Shown: positions 8,577 through 18,398, counted from the first letter of the stretch. The stretch is 64,000 nucleotides of DNA from Rhizobium sp. 11515TR (GCF_002277895.1 NZ_CP023000.1:434001-498000); one strand, 5' to 3'. Notes: generated by a model not told the origin, from the letters alone. Numbers and translations: made by a program.

Positions 8577-9635
8577 ATGGCCAATATTGTCATCGACCGT
8601 GTCCGCAAGAGTTTCGGGGCATTCCAGGCCCTGAAAGAGGTCTCGCTGACGATCAACGACGGTGAATTCGTCTCGCTTCTCGGCCCGTCCGGCTGCGGCA
8701 AGACCACGCTCCTGCGCATCATCGCCGGTCTCGAAACCGCATCCGGCGGCGATGTCCGCATCGGCGACAAGTCGGTCCTCGGGCTCGCTCCCAAGGATCG
8801 CGGGCTTGCGATGGTCTTCCAAAACTATGCGATCTTCCCGCATATGACGGTGTACGAAAACGTTGCCTTCGGGCTGCGCATGCAGAAGGCAGACGAGGCG
8901 CGCATCAAGGCGCAGGTCGAAAAGGCTGCCGGCCTGCTGCATATCGAACAGTATCTTGACCGTTACCCAAACAAGCTTTCGGGCGGCCAGCGCCAGCGCG
9001 TCGCCGTTGCCCGCGCGCTTGCCGTCGAGCCCAAGGTACTCCTCATGGACGAACCGCTCTCCAACCTCGATGCACTGCTTCGCCTCGAAATGCGCACCGA
9101 ACTCAAGACGTTGCTGCAATCGGCCGGCACAACGACGATCTACGTCACGCACGACCAGACAGAGGCGATGGGCCTTTCCGACCGCATCGCCGTCATGCAC
9201 GGAGGGATCGTCGAGCAGGTCGGCTCGCCGGTCGATGTCTATAATCATCCCGCAACGCGCTTCGTCGGCGGGTTCATCGGCAATCCACCGATGAACTTCA
9301 TCAAGGTACCTGTCCTGAACGGCCAGGTCTCTGCCGGGATCGAGCAACTGAATGCACCGCAGGAAGCCGGCAAGGAGATCATCCTCGGCCTGCGCGGCGA
9401 GGCGGTCGAACTCGCGGGCCTGCCCGAGGGCCTCGAAATGAAAGTGCGGGTCGCCGAACCGATGGGCTCGCACCTGCTCCTGACCGGCTCGATCCACGAT
9501 CAGCCCGTCCGTGTCATCCTGCCTGCCTCCGAAACCGTCAGGAGCGGCGATACGATCGGCCTGAAGCTCGATCGCAAGCGCATCACCTGGCTTTCGCCCG
9601 AAAGCGGCCAATCCTTTCCGGCCGTGATGGCCTAG
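8577..9635 (+). CDS. Carbohydrate ABC transporter ATP-binding protein (MalK/UgpC type)
   Basis: A 352-residue ATPase. The ATG at 8577 gives the canonical start ANIVIDRVRKSFGAF; in-frame upstream codons belong to the shadow of the permease gene. It shows Walker A GPSGCGKTT, Q-loop VFQNYAIFPHMTV, signature LSGGQRQRVAVARAL, Walker B LLMDEPLSNLDALLR and switch VTHDQTEAM. A C-terminal TOBE region (about residues 240-352) is typical of MalK/UgpC proteins, which serve CUT1 importers. It completes the importer with the two permeases and the binding protein. Confidence 0.94.
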   Translation: MANIVIDRVRKSFGAFQALKEVSLTINDGEFVSLLGPSGCGKTTLLRIIAGLETASGGDVRIGDKSVLGLAPKDRGLAMVFQNYAIFPHMTVYENVAFGLRMQKADEARIKAQVEKAAGLLHIEQYLDRYPNKLSGGQRQRVAVARALAVEPKVLLMDEPLSNLDALLRLEMRTELKTLLQSAGTTTIYVTHDQTEAMGLSDRIAVMHGGIVEQVGSPVDVYNHPATRFVGGFIGNPPMNFIKVPVLNGQVSAGIEQLNAPQEAGKEIILGLRGEAVELAGLPEGLEMKVRVAEPMGSHLLLTGSIHDQPVRVILPASETVRSGDTIGLKLDRKRITWLSPESGQSFPAVMA

Positions 9636-9665
9636 GGCATCCTTTCCCAATTCCGGAGTACCGAC

Positions 9666-10916
9666 ATGAACCTGCATATCGATCAAGCCAAGCGCATTCT
9701 CGTCGCCAACGACCGCGGCGGCTATACGGTGCCGACGGACCGGCTCTATCCCTTCCAATGGAACTGGGATTCCGCCTTCGTCGCCATGGGTTTCGCGCTC
9801 TACGATACGGACCGCGCCTATCGCGAACTGGAGCGGCTGGTCGAGGGCCAGTGGGCGGACGGAATGATCCCGCATATCGTCTTCCACCAGCCGAGCGATA
9901 CCTATTTTCCAGGCCCGAACGTATGGCGCACCCGCCACACGCCCCCCACCTCCGGCATCACCCAGCCGCCCGTTTTCGCTATCGCGCTCCGCAAGCTGCA
10001 CGAAGCCACCCGTGACGAGACCCGCACCCTGCCGCTCTACGAGGCGGCACTGAAATGGCACCGCTGGTGGTATGCGGCCCGCGACCCTGAAGGGACCGGC
10101 CTTGTTGCCCTGCTTCATCCCTGGGAAAGCGGCAGTGACAATTCTCCCGCATGGGACCTCGCGCTCGCCCGCGTTCCCACCACCACCGACACGCCGGTCG
10201 TGCGCAAGGACACCGGCCATGTGAACGCTTCGATGCGTCCCCGCAACGAGGACTATCAGCGCTTCATCCACCTGGTTGATACCTATGCCGCCTGCGGCTG
10301 GGAGCCGGCCAGACAGTGGGCGAAGGCACCCTTCAAGGTCGCCGAGATCCAGACCACCGCGATCCTGCTCAAGGCCGGCGAAGACCTCGAAGCACTCGCC
10401 CACGAATTCGGCCGCAATGAAGATGCGTCCGAGATCGCCGCACTCAATGAAAAAACTCGCAACGCGATCCTCGCCCAGTGGCGACCCGATCTGTCGCGTT
10501 TCGTATCCCGCGATCTCGTTTCGGGCTGGGATATCGAGGCACCGACACAGGCAGGGTTCATCCCGCTTCTGTCGCTCGATCTCGACCAGGCGGTCGTCGG
10601 CGCTCTCGTCGATGAAATGAAGGCATGGTCCAAGGGGATGAAAGTCGCCTTCCCGACAGTAAAGCCCGGTATCGACAGTTGGGAGCCGAAACGGTACTGG
10701 CGCGGCCCGGCCTGGGCGATCATCAACTGGCTGCTGATCGACGGCCTGAAGCGCAATGGCCGGATCGACGATGCCGAGAAGCTGCGCAAATCGACCATCT
10801 CGGCGATCGAGGCGGAGGGTTTTGCCGAATATTTCGACCCGGTCACCGGTGAAGGCTGCGGCGGCCTTGGCTTCTCCTGGACGGCGGCAGCGTATATGTG
10901 GCTTGTGGCGTCATAA
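9666..10916 (+). CDS. MGH1-like/GH63-type glycoside hydrolase
   Basis: A 416-residue protein without signal peptide, all-alpha toroid type. Motifs include PFQWNWDSAFVAMGF (about 29-43), EGQWADGMIPHIVFH (about 60-74), HPWESGSDNSPAWD (about 158-171) and a late YWRGPAWAIINWLLIDGL. These match the MGH1-like domain found in mannosylglycerate and glucosylglycerate hydrolases and related GH63/GH37-like trehalase folds. As last gene of a LacI-controlled importer operon it would cleave the imported glycoside in the cytoplasm. Family membership is well supported. The exact substrate (glucosylglycerate, mannosylglycerate or another small alpha-glycoside) is inferred only from family knowledge. Confidence 0.8.
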   Translation: MNLHIDQAKRILVANDRGGYTVPTDRLYPFQWNWDSAFVAMGFALYDTDRAYRELERLVEGQWADGMIPHIVFHQPSDTYFPGPNVWRTRHTPPTSGITQPPVFAIALRKLHEATRDETRTLPLYEAALKWHRWWYAARDPEGTGLVALLHPWESGSDNSPAWDLALARVPTTTDTPVVRKDTGHVNASMRPRNEDYQRFIHLVDTYAACGWEPARQWAKAPFKVAEIQTTAILLKAGEDLEALAHEFGRNEDASEIAALNEKTRNAILAQWRPDLSRFVSRDLVSGWDIEAPTQAGFIPLLSLDLDQAVVGALVDEMKAWSKGMKVAFPTVKPGIDSWEPKRYWRGPAWAIINWLLIDGLKRNGRIDDAEKLRKSTISAIEAEGFAEYFDPVTGEGCGGLGFSWTAAAYMWLVAS

Positions 10917-11184
10917 ATTTAGGTATCAGTCGCGCCTGCGCATAAAGCTTAGGTCGTGTAAGCGCTATTTTGCTCCCACCTTCCGGACTGCTGGTTGATC
11001 GTTGATGCTGTGCCCGAATAGGGCTTCGATATATGACGATTTCAGGACTCACGTATGGCACCAAGGCTGATGCTGTGGTGCAGCGGTTTGGCCGCACGCT
11101 ATCTTTGAGATATGCTGACAGCGCTTCCTTCCGTTCGTAACCCGAGCCATCTGGATTTCTTCAAGAAACCGTTAAATTGCATGA

Positions 11185-12432
11185 TCACTGCTTCTTTAAA
11201 TGGTCACGCAGACTTGCAACATCCGCGGGCTTTACCGCCGGTGCAGCATTGCCCCAGCTATTGCGGACATAGGTCAGGACGCTTGCAACCTGTTCGTCGG
11301 ACATGTTCCAGTCGAAGGCGGGCATGGCGGGGGAAGTACTGACAGCATCGGTGCTGCCGGCTCGACTTCCGGCGAGGACCACATGGATCAGCGATGTTGC
11401 GTCATCGGCATTGACGAGCGGCGCATCGGCAAGCCTTGGGAACAGTTTTGGTATACCCTCGCCCGCCGGCGTATGGCAGCCGGAACAACGGTCGGCATAA
11501 AGAGCCGCACCCGCCTTCATGACAGGCTCGGATTGCGCGATGGCGGCAGATGCTGCCGTTGACGTCTCGCCGCTGTCCTTGAGGTAGGTGGCGATCGCTG
11601 CAAGATCGGAATCGCTGATCTTGGATGTGGACTTGGTGACGACTTCCGCCATCGGTCCGGACGCTAGATCAAACCGGTTCGCGCCCGTCTTGAGATAGGC
11701 GACGATATCGTCCACGCTCCAGCTGCCGATGCCTTTATGCTGATCGGTGGTGATATTGGGAGCATTCCATCCCTGAATGACAAACCCTTGCAATGCCTCG
11801 CTGTCCTTGTCGCCTCCGAGCGCGTTCTTTGGCGTGTGGCATGTACCGCAATGTCCTGGCCCCTGTACGAGATAGGCCCCGCGATTCCATTGCTTGCTCT
11901 TGTCTGCATTCGGCTTGAAAACACCTGCGGTGAAATTCAGGGCGTTCCAGCCGAATAGCGACCAGCGCTGGTTATAGGGAAACGGCAGCTGGTTGACCTC
12001 GACCTGATTTTTGACCGGCTGCAACGTTTGCAAATAGGCGAAAAGTGCTGCGTTATCCTCAGCGGTCATTTTGGTGTAGGCGGGATACGGCATGGCAGCG
12101 TAGAGATGATAGCCGCCCCTGCCGATCCCTTCGGACATGACGCGCTGGAAGTCGTCCTTCGTGTATTTGCCAATGCCGGTCTCGCGGTCGGGCGTAATAT
12201 TCGGCGTGACCAGATTGCCGAAAGGTGTTTCGATGCTCAGACCGCCGGCGAAGGGCCTTCCTCCTGGCGCGGTGTGGCAGGCAGCACAATCGCTCAGAAT
12301 GGAGAGATAGCGGCCCCGGTCGACCACATTGAACTCCGCATCGCCTAGGGATTGCGCCATGGCAAGTGACGATAAGCCCCCAACTGCGGCTGCCGTCATC
12401 CCGAGCCTGAATTTCCAGAGCGCCCTCGTCAT
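11185..12432 (-). CDS. Triheme cytochrome c subunit of a gluconate/alcohol dehydrogenase-type complex
   Basis: A 415-residue exported protein with a signal peptide ending near SLAMAQS and three class I cytochrome c domains. The heme sites CAACH (about residue 50), CGTCH (about 200) and CSGCH (about 320) are all visible, each followed by a Met-ligand region. This architecture is the membrane-bound electron-transfer subunit of gluconate 2-dehydrogenase, sorbitol dehydrogenase and similar enzymes, passing electrons to ubiquinone. Its start overlaps the stop of the GMC subunit gene by ATGA, so it is the third gene of a three-subunit operon. Confidence 0.92.
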   Translation of the reverse strand: MTRALWKFRLGMTAAAVGGLSSLAMAQSLGDAEFNVVDRGRYLSILSDCAACHTAPGGRPFAGGLSIETPFGNLVTPNITPDRETGIGKYTKDDFQRVMSEGIGRGGYHLYAAMPYPAYTKMTAEDNAALFAYLQTLQPVKNQVEVNQLPFPYNQRWSLFGWNALNFTAGVFKPNADKSKQWNRGAYLVQGPGHCGTCHTPKNALGGDKDSEALQGFVIQGWNAPNITTDQHKGIGSWSVDDIVAYLKTGANRFDLASGPMAEVVTKSTSKISDSDLAAIATYLKDSGETSTAASAAIAQSEPVMKAGAALYADRCSGCHTPAGEGIPKLFPRLADAPLVNADDATSLIHVVLAGSRAGSTDAVSTSPAMPAFDWNMSDEQVASVLTYVRNSWGNAAPAVKPADVASLRDHLKKQ

Positions 12433-14198
12433 GTGCGCACCATCGGGCCCGGATCTTTAAGATAGATGTTCTTAATTGCATCGGCAGCCTTGAAAGCGAG
12501 GGCAGCCGCAGTGCCGGTCGGATTGTAACCGGGATTCTGCGGGAAGGCGGAAGCGCCGACGACAAACAGGTTCGGCACATCCCAGCTTTGCAGATATTTG
12601 TTGACGCAGCTGTTGGCCGGATTTTCCCCCATGATGAAGCCGCCAACCACGTGCGACGACTGATAGGGAACCGTGTTCCAGTGACCTTTCATCGGGTTCT
12701 CCACGATCTGGCGTGGCCCCATGTGCCTGGCGATGTCGGCGACCTTCGAGGTGCAATATTGTGCCATCTTGAGGTCGTTTTCAGGGAAATCGAAGGTGAT
12801 GCGCAAAAGCGGCCGCCCGAAACGATCGGTATAGGTCGGGTCCAATGAGAGATAATTGTTCCTGGTTGCATAGCTCGAGGCCTCGCAGCCGATCGACATG
12901 GCCGACAGGTAATTCTTCACCGTCGCCTTTTTCCATTCCTTGCCCCAGGCGGGCGTCCCGGGCGGCACGGGCCGATAGCTGATCGGAGCGGCGCCGATCG
13001 GCGTGACGCGGATCGACCCGCCACCGAAAAAGCCGAGTCCACTATGGTCGAAATTGTCATTGTTGAACTCATCGATCCCCATGCCGACCGCGCCGCCGCC
13101 GATAAAAGGATTGAAGTTCTTGTCATCGAAGAAGAGCTGCACCCCGTTGGCCGTCTGATAACAATAGTTGCGCCCGGTCGTGCCTTCTCCGGTGGAGGGA
13201 TCGTAGGGTTTACCGATCCCGGATAGCAGCATCAGACGCACGTTTTCGAAGGTAAAGGCGCCGACAACGACAAGATCCGCCGGCTGCTCCCATTCCTCGC
13301 CGGAGGTATCGGCGAAGAGAACACCGGTCGCCTTTTTGCCGGTGGAGTCGGTCAGCACTTTCAAGACTTCGGAATTCGTCCTCGCCGTAAAATTCTGCCG
13401 GCGAACAAGGGCCGGAAGGATGTTCACGATGGGGCTGGCCTTGGAATAGTTGGCGCAGCCGTAATTGGTGCAGAACCCACAGAAGGTGCATGGCCCCATG
13501 GTTACGCCAAGAGGGTTGGTATAAGGCTCGGAAATCAGCGAAGACGGCACTGGAAAGGGCCGATAGCCCATCTCCGCCGCGGCCTTGGCGAACAGAACAG
13601 GCCCATATGGCTGGCGAAGCGGTTTCGTCGGATATTCTTCCGAACGGGGCCCTTCGAATGGATTACCTCCTTCTTGAATCTGGCCCCGGAGATTGCCCGC
13701 CTTTCCCGACGTGCCGACAATGCGATCGAAGGCTGTATAGAACGGCTCCATCTCGTTCCAATCGGTCCCCCAGTCCTGCAAGGTCAATTCGTCGGAAATG
13801 GCTGTGGGGCCGTAACGCTCCTGCAAATAGCTCTTCAGCCGGAACTCCTGCGGCTGAAAGCGGAAGGTAATGCCGGCCCAGTGATTACCGGCGCCACCCG
13901 TCCCGTTTCCAGGATGGAAGGAACCCCAATTGCGCATCGGCAGGGCAGTTTCCGAAGGATCGTTGCGGACGGTCACCGTATTTTGTGCCGTACGCAGCAT
14001 GAGTTCCTGCCGGTGAACATAGCGGAGCTCGTCCGGAACGGACGCAATGCTGAAGTCGCGCGCCGTGTCGCGCCATGGTCCGCGCTCGATCGCAACGACA
14101 TCGAGACCAGCGGCCGTCAGTTCGCTTGCTACAATGGCACCGGTCCAGCCAAGGCCGATGATGGCGACGTCCGTGTGAGGCAGCTTCGTCGCCATCAT
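12429..14198 (-). CDS. GMC family FAD oxidoreductase, large subunit of gluconate 2-dehydrogenase-type enzyme
   Basis: A 589-residue flavoprotein. The FAD-binding motif IIGLGWTGAIVASELTAAG lies within the first 30 residues and a C-terminal NPGYNPTGTAAALAFKAADAI segment carries the GMC substrate and flavin region. A cysteine-rich stretch, GPCTFCGFCTNYGCANYSKA, matches the iron-sulfur motif of membrane gluconate and sugar dehydrogenases. I chose the ATG at 14198 because it overlaps the upstream stop as TGATG and follows an AAGGA site; an in-frame ATG at 14219 would add seven residues. It oxidises a sugar or sugar acid in the periplasm, exported with the Tat-signalled small subunit and passing electrons to the cytochrome. 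Confidence 0.9.
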   Translation of the reverse strand: MMATKLPHTDVAIIGLGWTGAIVASELTAAGLDVVAIERGPWRDTARDFSIASVPDELRYVHRQELMLRTAQNTVTVRNDPSETALPMRNWGSFHPGNGTGGAGNHWAGITFRFQPQEFRLKSYLQERYGPTAISDELTLQDWGTDWNEMEPFYTAFDRIVGTSGKAGNLRGQIQEGGNPFEGPRSEEYPTKPLRQPYGPVLFAKAAAEMGYRPFPVPSSLISEPYTNPLGVTMGPCTFCGFCTNYGCANYSKASPIVNILPALVRRQNFTARTNSEVLKVLTDSTGKKATGVLFADTSGEEWEQPADLVVVGAFTFENVRLMLLSGIGKPYDPSTGEGTTGRNYCYQTANGVQLFFDDKNFNPFIGGGAVGMGIDEFNNDNFDHSGLGFFGGGSIRVTPIGAAPISYRPVPPGTPAWGKEWKKATVKNYLSAMSIGCEASSYATRNNYLSLDPTYTDRFGRPLLRITFDFPENDLKMAQYCTSKVADIARHMGPRQIVENPMKGHWNTVPYQSSHVVGGFIMGENPANSCVNKYLQSWDVPNLFVVGASAFPQNPGYNPTGTAAALAFKAADAIKNIYLKDPGPMVRT

Positions 14199-14959
14199 CA
14201 ATCCTTTCCGATGTTCCATTCGGGCCGCCCGGCAATGCCAACCGGCGGCAGATCAAGCGTCTCGTTATGGCGCTCCACGTAGTTTCGGTAGTCATAATGG
14301 GCCCCGGGAAAGCCGAGCATCTTCCAGGAGACCATGTCCTTGTTGCCGCCATAGATCGGATCGGCGAAGAACCCCTCCATGGTGTTGGCATGGACGAGCG
14401 AAAAGAAGGACATGGAATCGATGTCCCGCATGGCGATTTTTCCATGCTGAAGATCCGTCAGCACCTGATCGCGCTGTTCGCTCGTCAATTGGGCGAAGGG
14501 CTGCTTGAAGGTAGCGGAACAGTGTTCGTTCAGCGCCGCAATGCCCAGGCGATAGCGGGCACGCGGAACGAGCGACGATTGATCGCCTTGTTCAGGCGTA
14601 CCAGGCTGGAAAGGACCCTGCATGTAAAGCCGGTCGAAGTTGCCGAAAAAACCCGCCAGCTGCCGGTCGATATATTCGGTACAGCCTGCCTCTCTTCCAC
14701 TGATGCTGAGCTCATCGGCCGGGATCAGCTGTTCGGTAATGGCGCCGATCGTCTCTGCTTCCTCGTCGGTAAAGAAAAACCATCGTCTGGGCGCTGCCCC
14801 CGAGGGCACATCCGGCGGACTGGCGTCAAATGGGATCCAGGGACGTTCCCCGCCGATGATGAGAGCGCTCGCCCTTTGCACGGACCCAAGGATGATGGCG
14901 ACAGCCGTGGATGAGAGGAATGCGCGGCGGGTATGGCCCCGAGCACGTTTACGTTCCAT
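14198..14959 (-). CDS. Gluconate 2-dehydrogenase subunit 3 family protein
   Basis: A 253-residue small subunit. It begins with a twin-arginine signal (HTRRAFLSST near residues 9-18, then a hydrophobic stretch), fitting Tat export of a folded flavin complex. The body matches the gluconate dehydrogenase subunit 3 family: FFTDEEAETIGAITEQLIPAD (about 62-82), RQLAGFFGNF, and a C-terminal GFFADPIYGGNKDMVSWKMLGFPGA segment. It is the first gene of the operon subunit 3, GMC subunit, cytochrome c. It normally stabilises and exports the catalytic subunit. Confidence 0.9.
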   Translation of the reverse strand: MERKRARGHTRRAFLSSTAVAIILGSVQRASALIIGGERPWIPFDASPPDVPSGAAPRRWFFFTDEEAETIGAITEQLIPADELSISGREAGCTEYIDRQLAGFFGNFDRLYMQGPFQPGTPEQGDQSSLVPRARYRLGIAALNEHCSATFKQPFAQLTSEQRDQVLTDLQHGKIAMRDIDSMSFFSLVHANTMEGFFADPIYGGNKDMVSWKMLGFPGAHYDYRNYVERHNETLDLPPVGIAGRPEWNIGKD

Positions 14960-15141
14960 CGAAAATACCCTCGATTAACCAGTATTCGCGCGGGCTCAAG
15001 TGACAGGAATGGGATCGAAGTGAATTGTCCCGCTCGGGAACGGAAAACATATGTCCGCCCTAAATATCTGCGACGGGCTTCGGAACTTCGGGCAGCTGCA
15101 AAAGTTCCGAGTGAACTTACAAGAATGTTGAGGAGAAAGCC

Positions 15142-15438
15142 ATGCTCTCGAAAATCGCGGCCACCTCGCTTGTTTCACTTTGCCTGGCCACAGCCTCGCT
15201 GGCACAATCCAGCGGCCCCGACGGCGCAGCCAACGATCATTCATCTCCCGCTCCCGCGACAAACCAAGATAAACCGGCGCAGGGAGACAATAAAACGGGA
15301 ACGAACGGGGTACAGGACACCGGCAAGAAGACGAAGGCGGATTCGAACAAGAATAGTGGCGGCTGCAACAATCAGGCCAACGCAATGACCTCGACGTCGG
15401 CCAATCAGGAGCAAGCGGGTTCGCAGAGCTGCGACTGA
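15142..15438 (+). CDS. Small exported hydrophilic protein of unknown function
   Basis: A 98-residue protein with a clear signal peptide (LSKIAATSLVSLCLATASLAQ, cut near residue 22) and a mature part rich in Ser, Asn, Gln, Thr and Gly with low complexity. Two cysteines, in GGCNNQ and at the C-terminal SCD, could form a disulfide. A GAGGAGAAAG ribosome-binding site precedes the ATG. It is transcribed away from the gluconate dehydrogenase operon. I do not recognise the family. Confidence 0.6.
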   Translation: MLSKIAATSLVSLCLATASLAQSSGPDGAANDHSSPAPATNQDKPAQGDNKTGTNGVQDTGKKTKADSNKNSGGCNNQANAMTSTSANQEQAGSQSCD

Positions 15439-15615
15439 CAGCTCCCGCTCATCGCCGGAGCGGCGCATGGCACGATGGGCGTTGGACTCCGCGAGCGAAG
15501 CAGCCACTGCGGCCCAATTCGCCGGCTTGGCGAAAGTCGGAACCCTTTGATAGAGATGTCTGGAAAACCAACCCGGTGCGGTTCACCGTCTCCCGTTGCA
15601 GGCGGAGATTGTAGT

Positions 15616-16389
15616 CTATTTTACAGCCAGGCCGTTTTCCTCGGCTGGATATACGCCCGTCAACACGTCGTCGAAGTGACGACTGACACAGGCATTGCAC
15701 CCGCAGGCCAGCGACCGCAGGCCATCGACGTTGCGGACGCCGATGCGCTTGCGATGAGTTTCGATGACGCCTCGTTCTCGGAAGTCCTGGATCACTCTGC
15801 TTAGATAACTGCGCCCTACACCAAGCATGGCGGCCAATTGTTCCTGAGTCATCGCGACATCGACCGCTCCTGTTCTCTCGATCGCAGCCATGAGCCACTT
15901 GGCCGTTCTCTGTTCTATCGTATGGGCGGCGTTGCATGCCACCGACTGAAACACTTGCGCCATCAGACAATCGGCATAGCGCGCGAATAGATATCTGAGC
16001 GTCGGCGAGCGCGTCTTCGCATCCTCCAGATCATGCAGATCGATGCGGAAGAAGTCTCCTCCAAGCTGTACCTCTGCCCGTGCATAAGCGGGCAGCCTCC
16101 CCTGACTGACAATGCCTCCGACAGCACCTTCGCGGCCGACGAGCGCTGTCTCGATCGCGCGTCCGTCGCCAATCACAACCAGATAGGAGATCAGACTCGA
16201 TCCCCGCGGGAAATAGGCATAGCGTACAGTATCGCCCGGCTCATGTAAGAGCGTGCCGGTCGGCGCCGACCATTCCCTAAGCTTGGGCTGTAACACGGAC
16301 CAATCATTGGCTCGTAGAGCACATAGGAGATTGTTTCCAGGTGAATCCAGGTCCCTGGTGCGTGCGTCCATGGTTGCGACTCCATCCAA
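15616..16389 (-). CDS. Crp/Fnr family transcriptional regulator
   Basis: A 257-residue regulator with an N-terminal cyclic-nucleotide-binding-like fold (about 30-150; GTLLHEPGDTVRYAYFPRGSSLISYL) and a C-terminal winged helix (about 170-235; MTQEQLAAMLGVGRSYLSRVIQDFRERGVIE). The four-cysteine FNR iron-sulfur pattern is absent at the N-terminus, though a C-terminal CGCNAC segment is odd and could bind metal. Close relatives in rhizobia usually stand alone. It is divergent from kaiB with a 241-bp gap, so it may influence the kai operon (inference). An in-frame ATG at 16371 is an alternative start. Confidence 0.88.
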   Translation of the reverse strand: MDGVATMDARTRDLDSPGNNLLCALRANDWSVLQPKLREWSAPTGTLLHEPGDTVRYAYFPRGSSLISYLVVIGDGRAIETALVGREGAVGGIVSQGRLPAYARAEVQLGGDFFRIDLHDLEDAKTRSPTLRYLFARYADCLMAQVFQSVACNAAHTIEQRTAKWLMAAIERTGAVDVAMTQEQLAAMLGVGRSYLSRVIQDFRERGVIETHRKRIGVRNVDGLRSLACGCNACVSRHFDDVLTGVYPAEENGLAVK

Positions 16390-16630
16390 ACAAACTTTGC
16401 AACGTCTCAGCCGCGGAAATGTTCACAAGTGGACAGACACGTTTTCGATTTATGTCTACAAGGCGACACTGGGTGCTTTTAAGACCCAAGCAAGCGCAAC
16501 GTTGTGCCGGGCTCTCAGTTGGGACATCGGTTCGCTTGGGAGGCCAAGAATGCCGGACTAGCCGTACTGAAATGGCGGGCGCCGCGGGCACGCCAGCACC
16601 ATCAATCCCTCGTCGAGATGTGCGTGTCCC

Positions 16631-16942
16631 ATGACCATCGAAAATCCGCCCGATCCGGCATTGCGCTCCACGTTGCGGCTCTATGTGGCGGGCGATACGC
16701 CCGGCGCTCGGCGCGCATTGGAGAGCCGGAAGATTTTGATTGAGGCCACCGCCGGTGAGATGGACATCGAGATCGTCAACATTTTGGAACGCCCTGACCT
16801 GGCTGAAACGGCCGGCATTCTCGCGACTCCTACTCTTTCCGACGAGTCGGCAACCCCTCCGCGGCGAATGGTTGGCGACATCAGCGACACGAACCAGGTT
16901 CTGGAATACTTCGGCTATCGGAAGAAGGACACAGCCCTATGA
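16631..16942 (+). CDS. kaiB: KaiB family protein
   Basis: A 103-residue thioredoxin-like protein. TLRLYVAGDTPGARRALES (about 14-32) is the KaiB signature start, and EIVNILERPDLAETAGILATPTL (about 47-69) follows with the conserved ATPTL loop. Length is normal. In cyanobacteria KaiB binds the KaiC CI ring; outside cyanobacteria KaiB and KaiC are often found without KaiA and their role is less clear. It overlaps the kaiC start by ATGA. Since kaiC is now split by an insertion, this copy may have lost its partner. Confidence 0.93.
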   Translation: MTIENPPDPALRSTLRLYVAGDTPGARRALESRKILIEATAGEMDIEIVNILERPDLAETAGILATPTLSDESATPPRRMVGDISDTNQVLEYFGYRKKDTAL

Positions 16943-18273
16943 CCGCCACAGAGGAGCCAATTATCGATCCCGTTCTTGAACGAGTGAAGACGGGCATTGC
17001 CGCCTTTGACGATCTTGTGATGGGAGGGCTTCCTCGCGGCCGCACGACGATCGTCGGCGGAACGCCAGGAAGTGGCAAAACCGTCTTTGCAACGCAGTTC
17101 CTCGCCCACGGCATCACCGATCTCAACGAGCCGGGTGTGTTCGTCACCTTCGAGGAACCGCCCGCAGAGATCGAAGTCAATATGGCGAGCTTCGGCTGGG
17201 ATCTGCGCGGATGGCGGGAAAAGAGCAGGCTCGCTTTTGTCGACGCAAGCCCAAGAAATCGAGACGAGCTGGTCGTTGGCGAGTTCGATCTCGCCGGCCT
17301 GCTCGCACGCATCCTCCATGCCGTCAAGGCAACAAAGGCAAAGCGCATTGTGCTCGACTCGCTGACGCAGCTTTTCGACCACTTTGTCGCAGATCCGACG
17401 ACGGTGCGCCGGGAATTGTTGCGCACAGCGACAGCGCTCAAGAAAGAAGGGCTGACGGTCCTTATGACCGCAGAGCGCAACAGTGAATACGGCGACATTT
17501 CTCGCCATCGTATCGAGGAATTCGTTGCAGACAATGTTGTCATCTTACGCAATGCCCTCGAGCGAGAACGCCGTCGGCGAACGATCGAGGTTCTGAAGAT
17601 GCGCGGCAGTCGGCATGTCGAAGGCGAAGTGCCGATCACGCTGGTCGAGAACCAGGGGATTGTCGCAGTCCCGCTCTCGTCGCTGCGGCTTGAGCAGCAA
17701 TCGAGCACCAAGCGGGTAACGAGCGGCATTGCCGAGCTTGACGGAATGACGAGTGGCGGCTTCTTCCGCGACAGTGTTACCCTGGTGAGCGGCGCGACGG
17801 GAACTGGAAAGACACTGCTGGTGACGAACTTTCTCGCCGGCGGTGTGGCGGCTGGCGAGCGTGCACTGCTGGTCGGCTATGAAGAAAGTCGTGGGCAGTT
17901 GTTTCGTAATGCACGCGGCTGGGGCGTCGACTTCGAAGCGATGGAGGAGGATGGAAAGCTCAAGGTGGTTTGCCTTTATCCGGAGGCACAGAGCCTTCCG
18001 GATCATCTATTGATGATCCGGGAATTGGTCGAGGAATTCAAGCCTGACAGGTTTGCGGTTGACAGCCTTTCGGCATTGGAACGCATCGCGCCTGACACAG
18101 GTTTTCGGGAGTTTCTCATCAGTCTCACGTCCTTTATCAAGAAGCGCGAGATCGCCGGCCTTTGCACCGCAACGAACAAATCGCTTGTCGGCGGCCAGAG
18201 CGCTAGCGAACAGCATATCTCGACGTTGACAGACTCGATCATTCTTCTGCGCTATATCCAGGAGGTGGCATGA
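16939..18273 (+). pseudogene. kaiC: kaiC, 5' part, interrupted by an IS110-family element
   Basis: This part encodes 443 residues of KaiC plus one codon and a TGA from the insertion. Both RecA-type domains are present. CI has Walker A GGTPGSGKT (about 40-48) and catalytic EE (72-73). CII has Walker A SGATGTGKT (284-292), an EE pair (315-316) and the autophosphorylation pair Ser-Thr in HISTLTDS (about 428-429). The reading breaks after RYIQEV at GGAGGT (18261-18266). Joining to the GGAGGT at 19722 restores a 498-residue KaiC in frame. The truncated product lacks the C-terminal KaiC segment after the CII core and is probably non-functional or altered. Confidence 0.9.
18261..18266 (+). repeat. 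GGAGGT at left junction of the IS110-family element
   Basis: GGAGGT here is repeated at 19722-19727. Removing one copy and everything between them rejoins the kaiC frame exactly. It is either a core shared by element and target or a short duplication. IS110 elements usually recombine at a short core rather than making a classical duplication. Confidence 0.75.
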
Positions 18274-18398
18274 AGATGCCGCGCCCGTTGAGAGAACGGA
18301 TCATTGAGATGCAGGTGATGATGGAGGGACAGTCACACTTCCAGCCTTTCGGCGTACCTTATTGGGGTCGGCAAGATCTCAACAAGGGAGTTGGAAGC

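Noticed and set aside
8520..10403. Long minus-strand frame (627 codons) across the ABC ATPase and glycosidase genes
   Set aside because: Antisense shadow of two well-supported plus-strand genes, made possible by high GC content.
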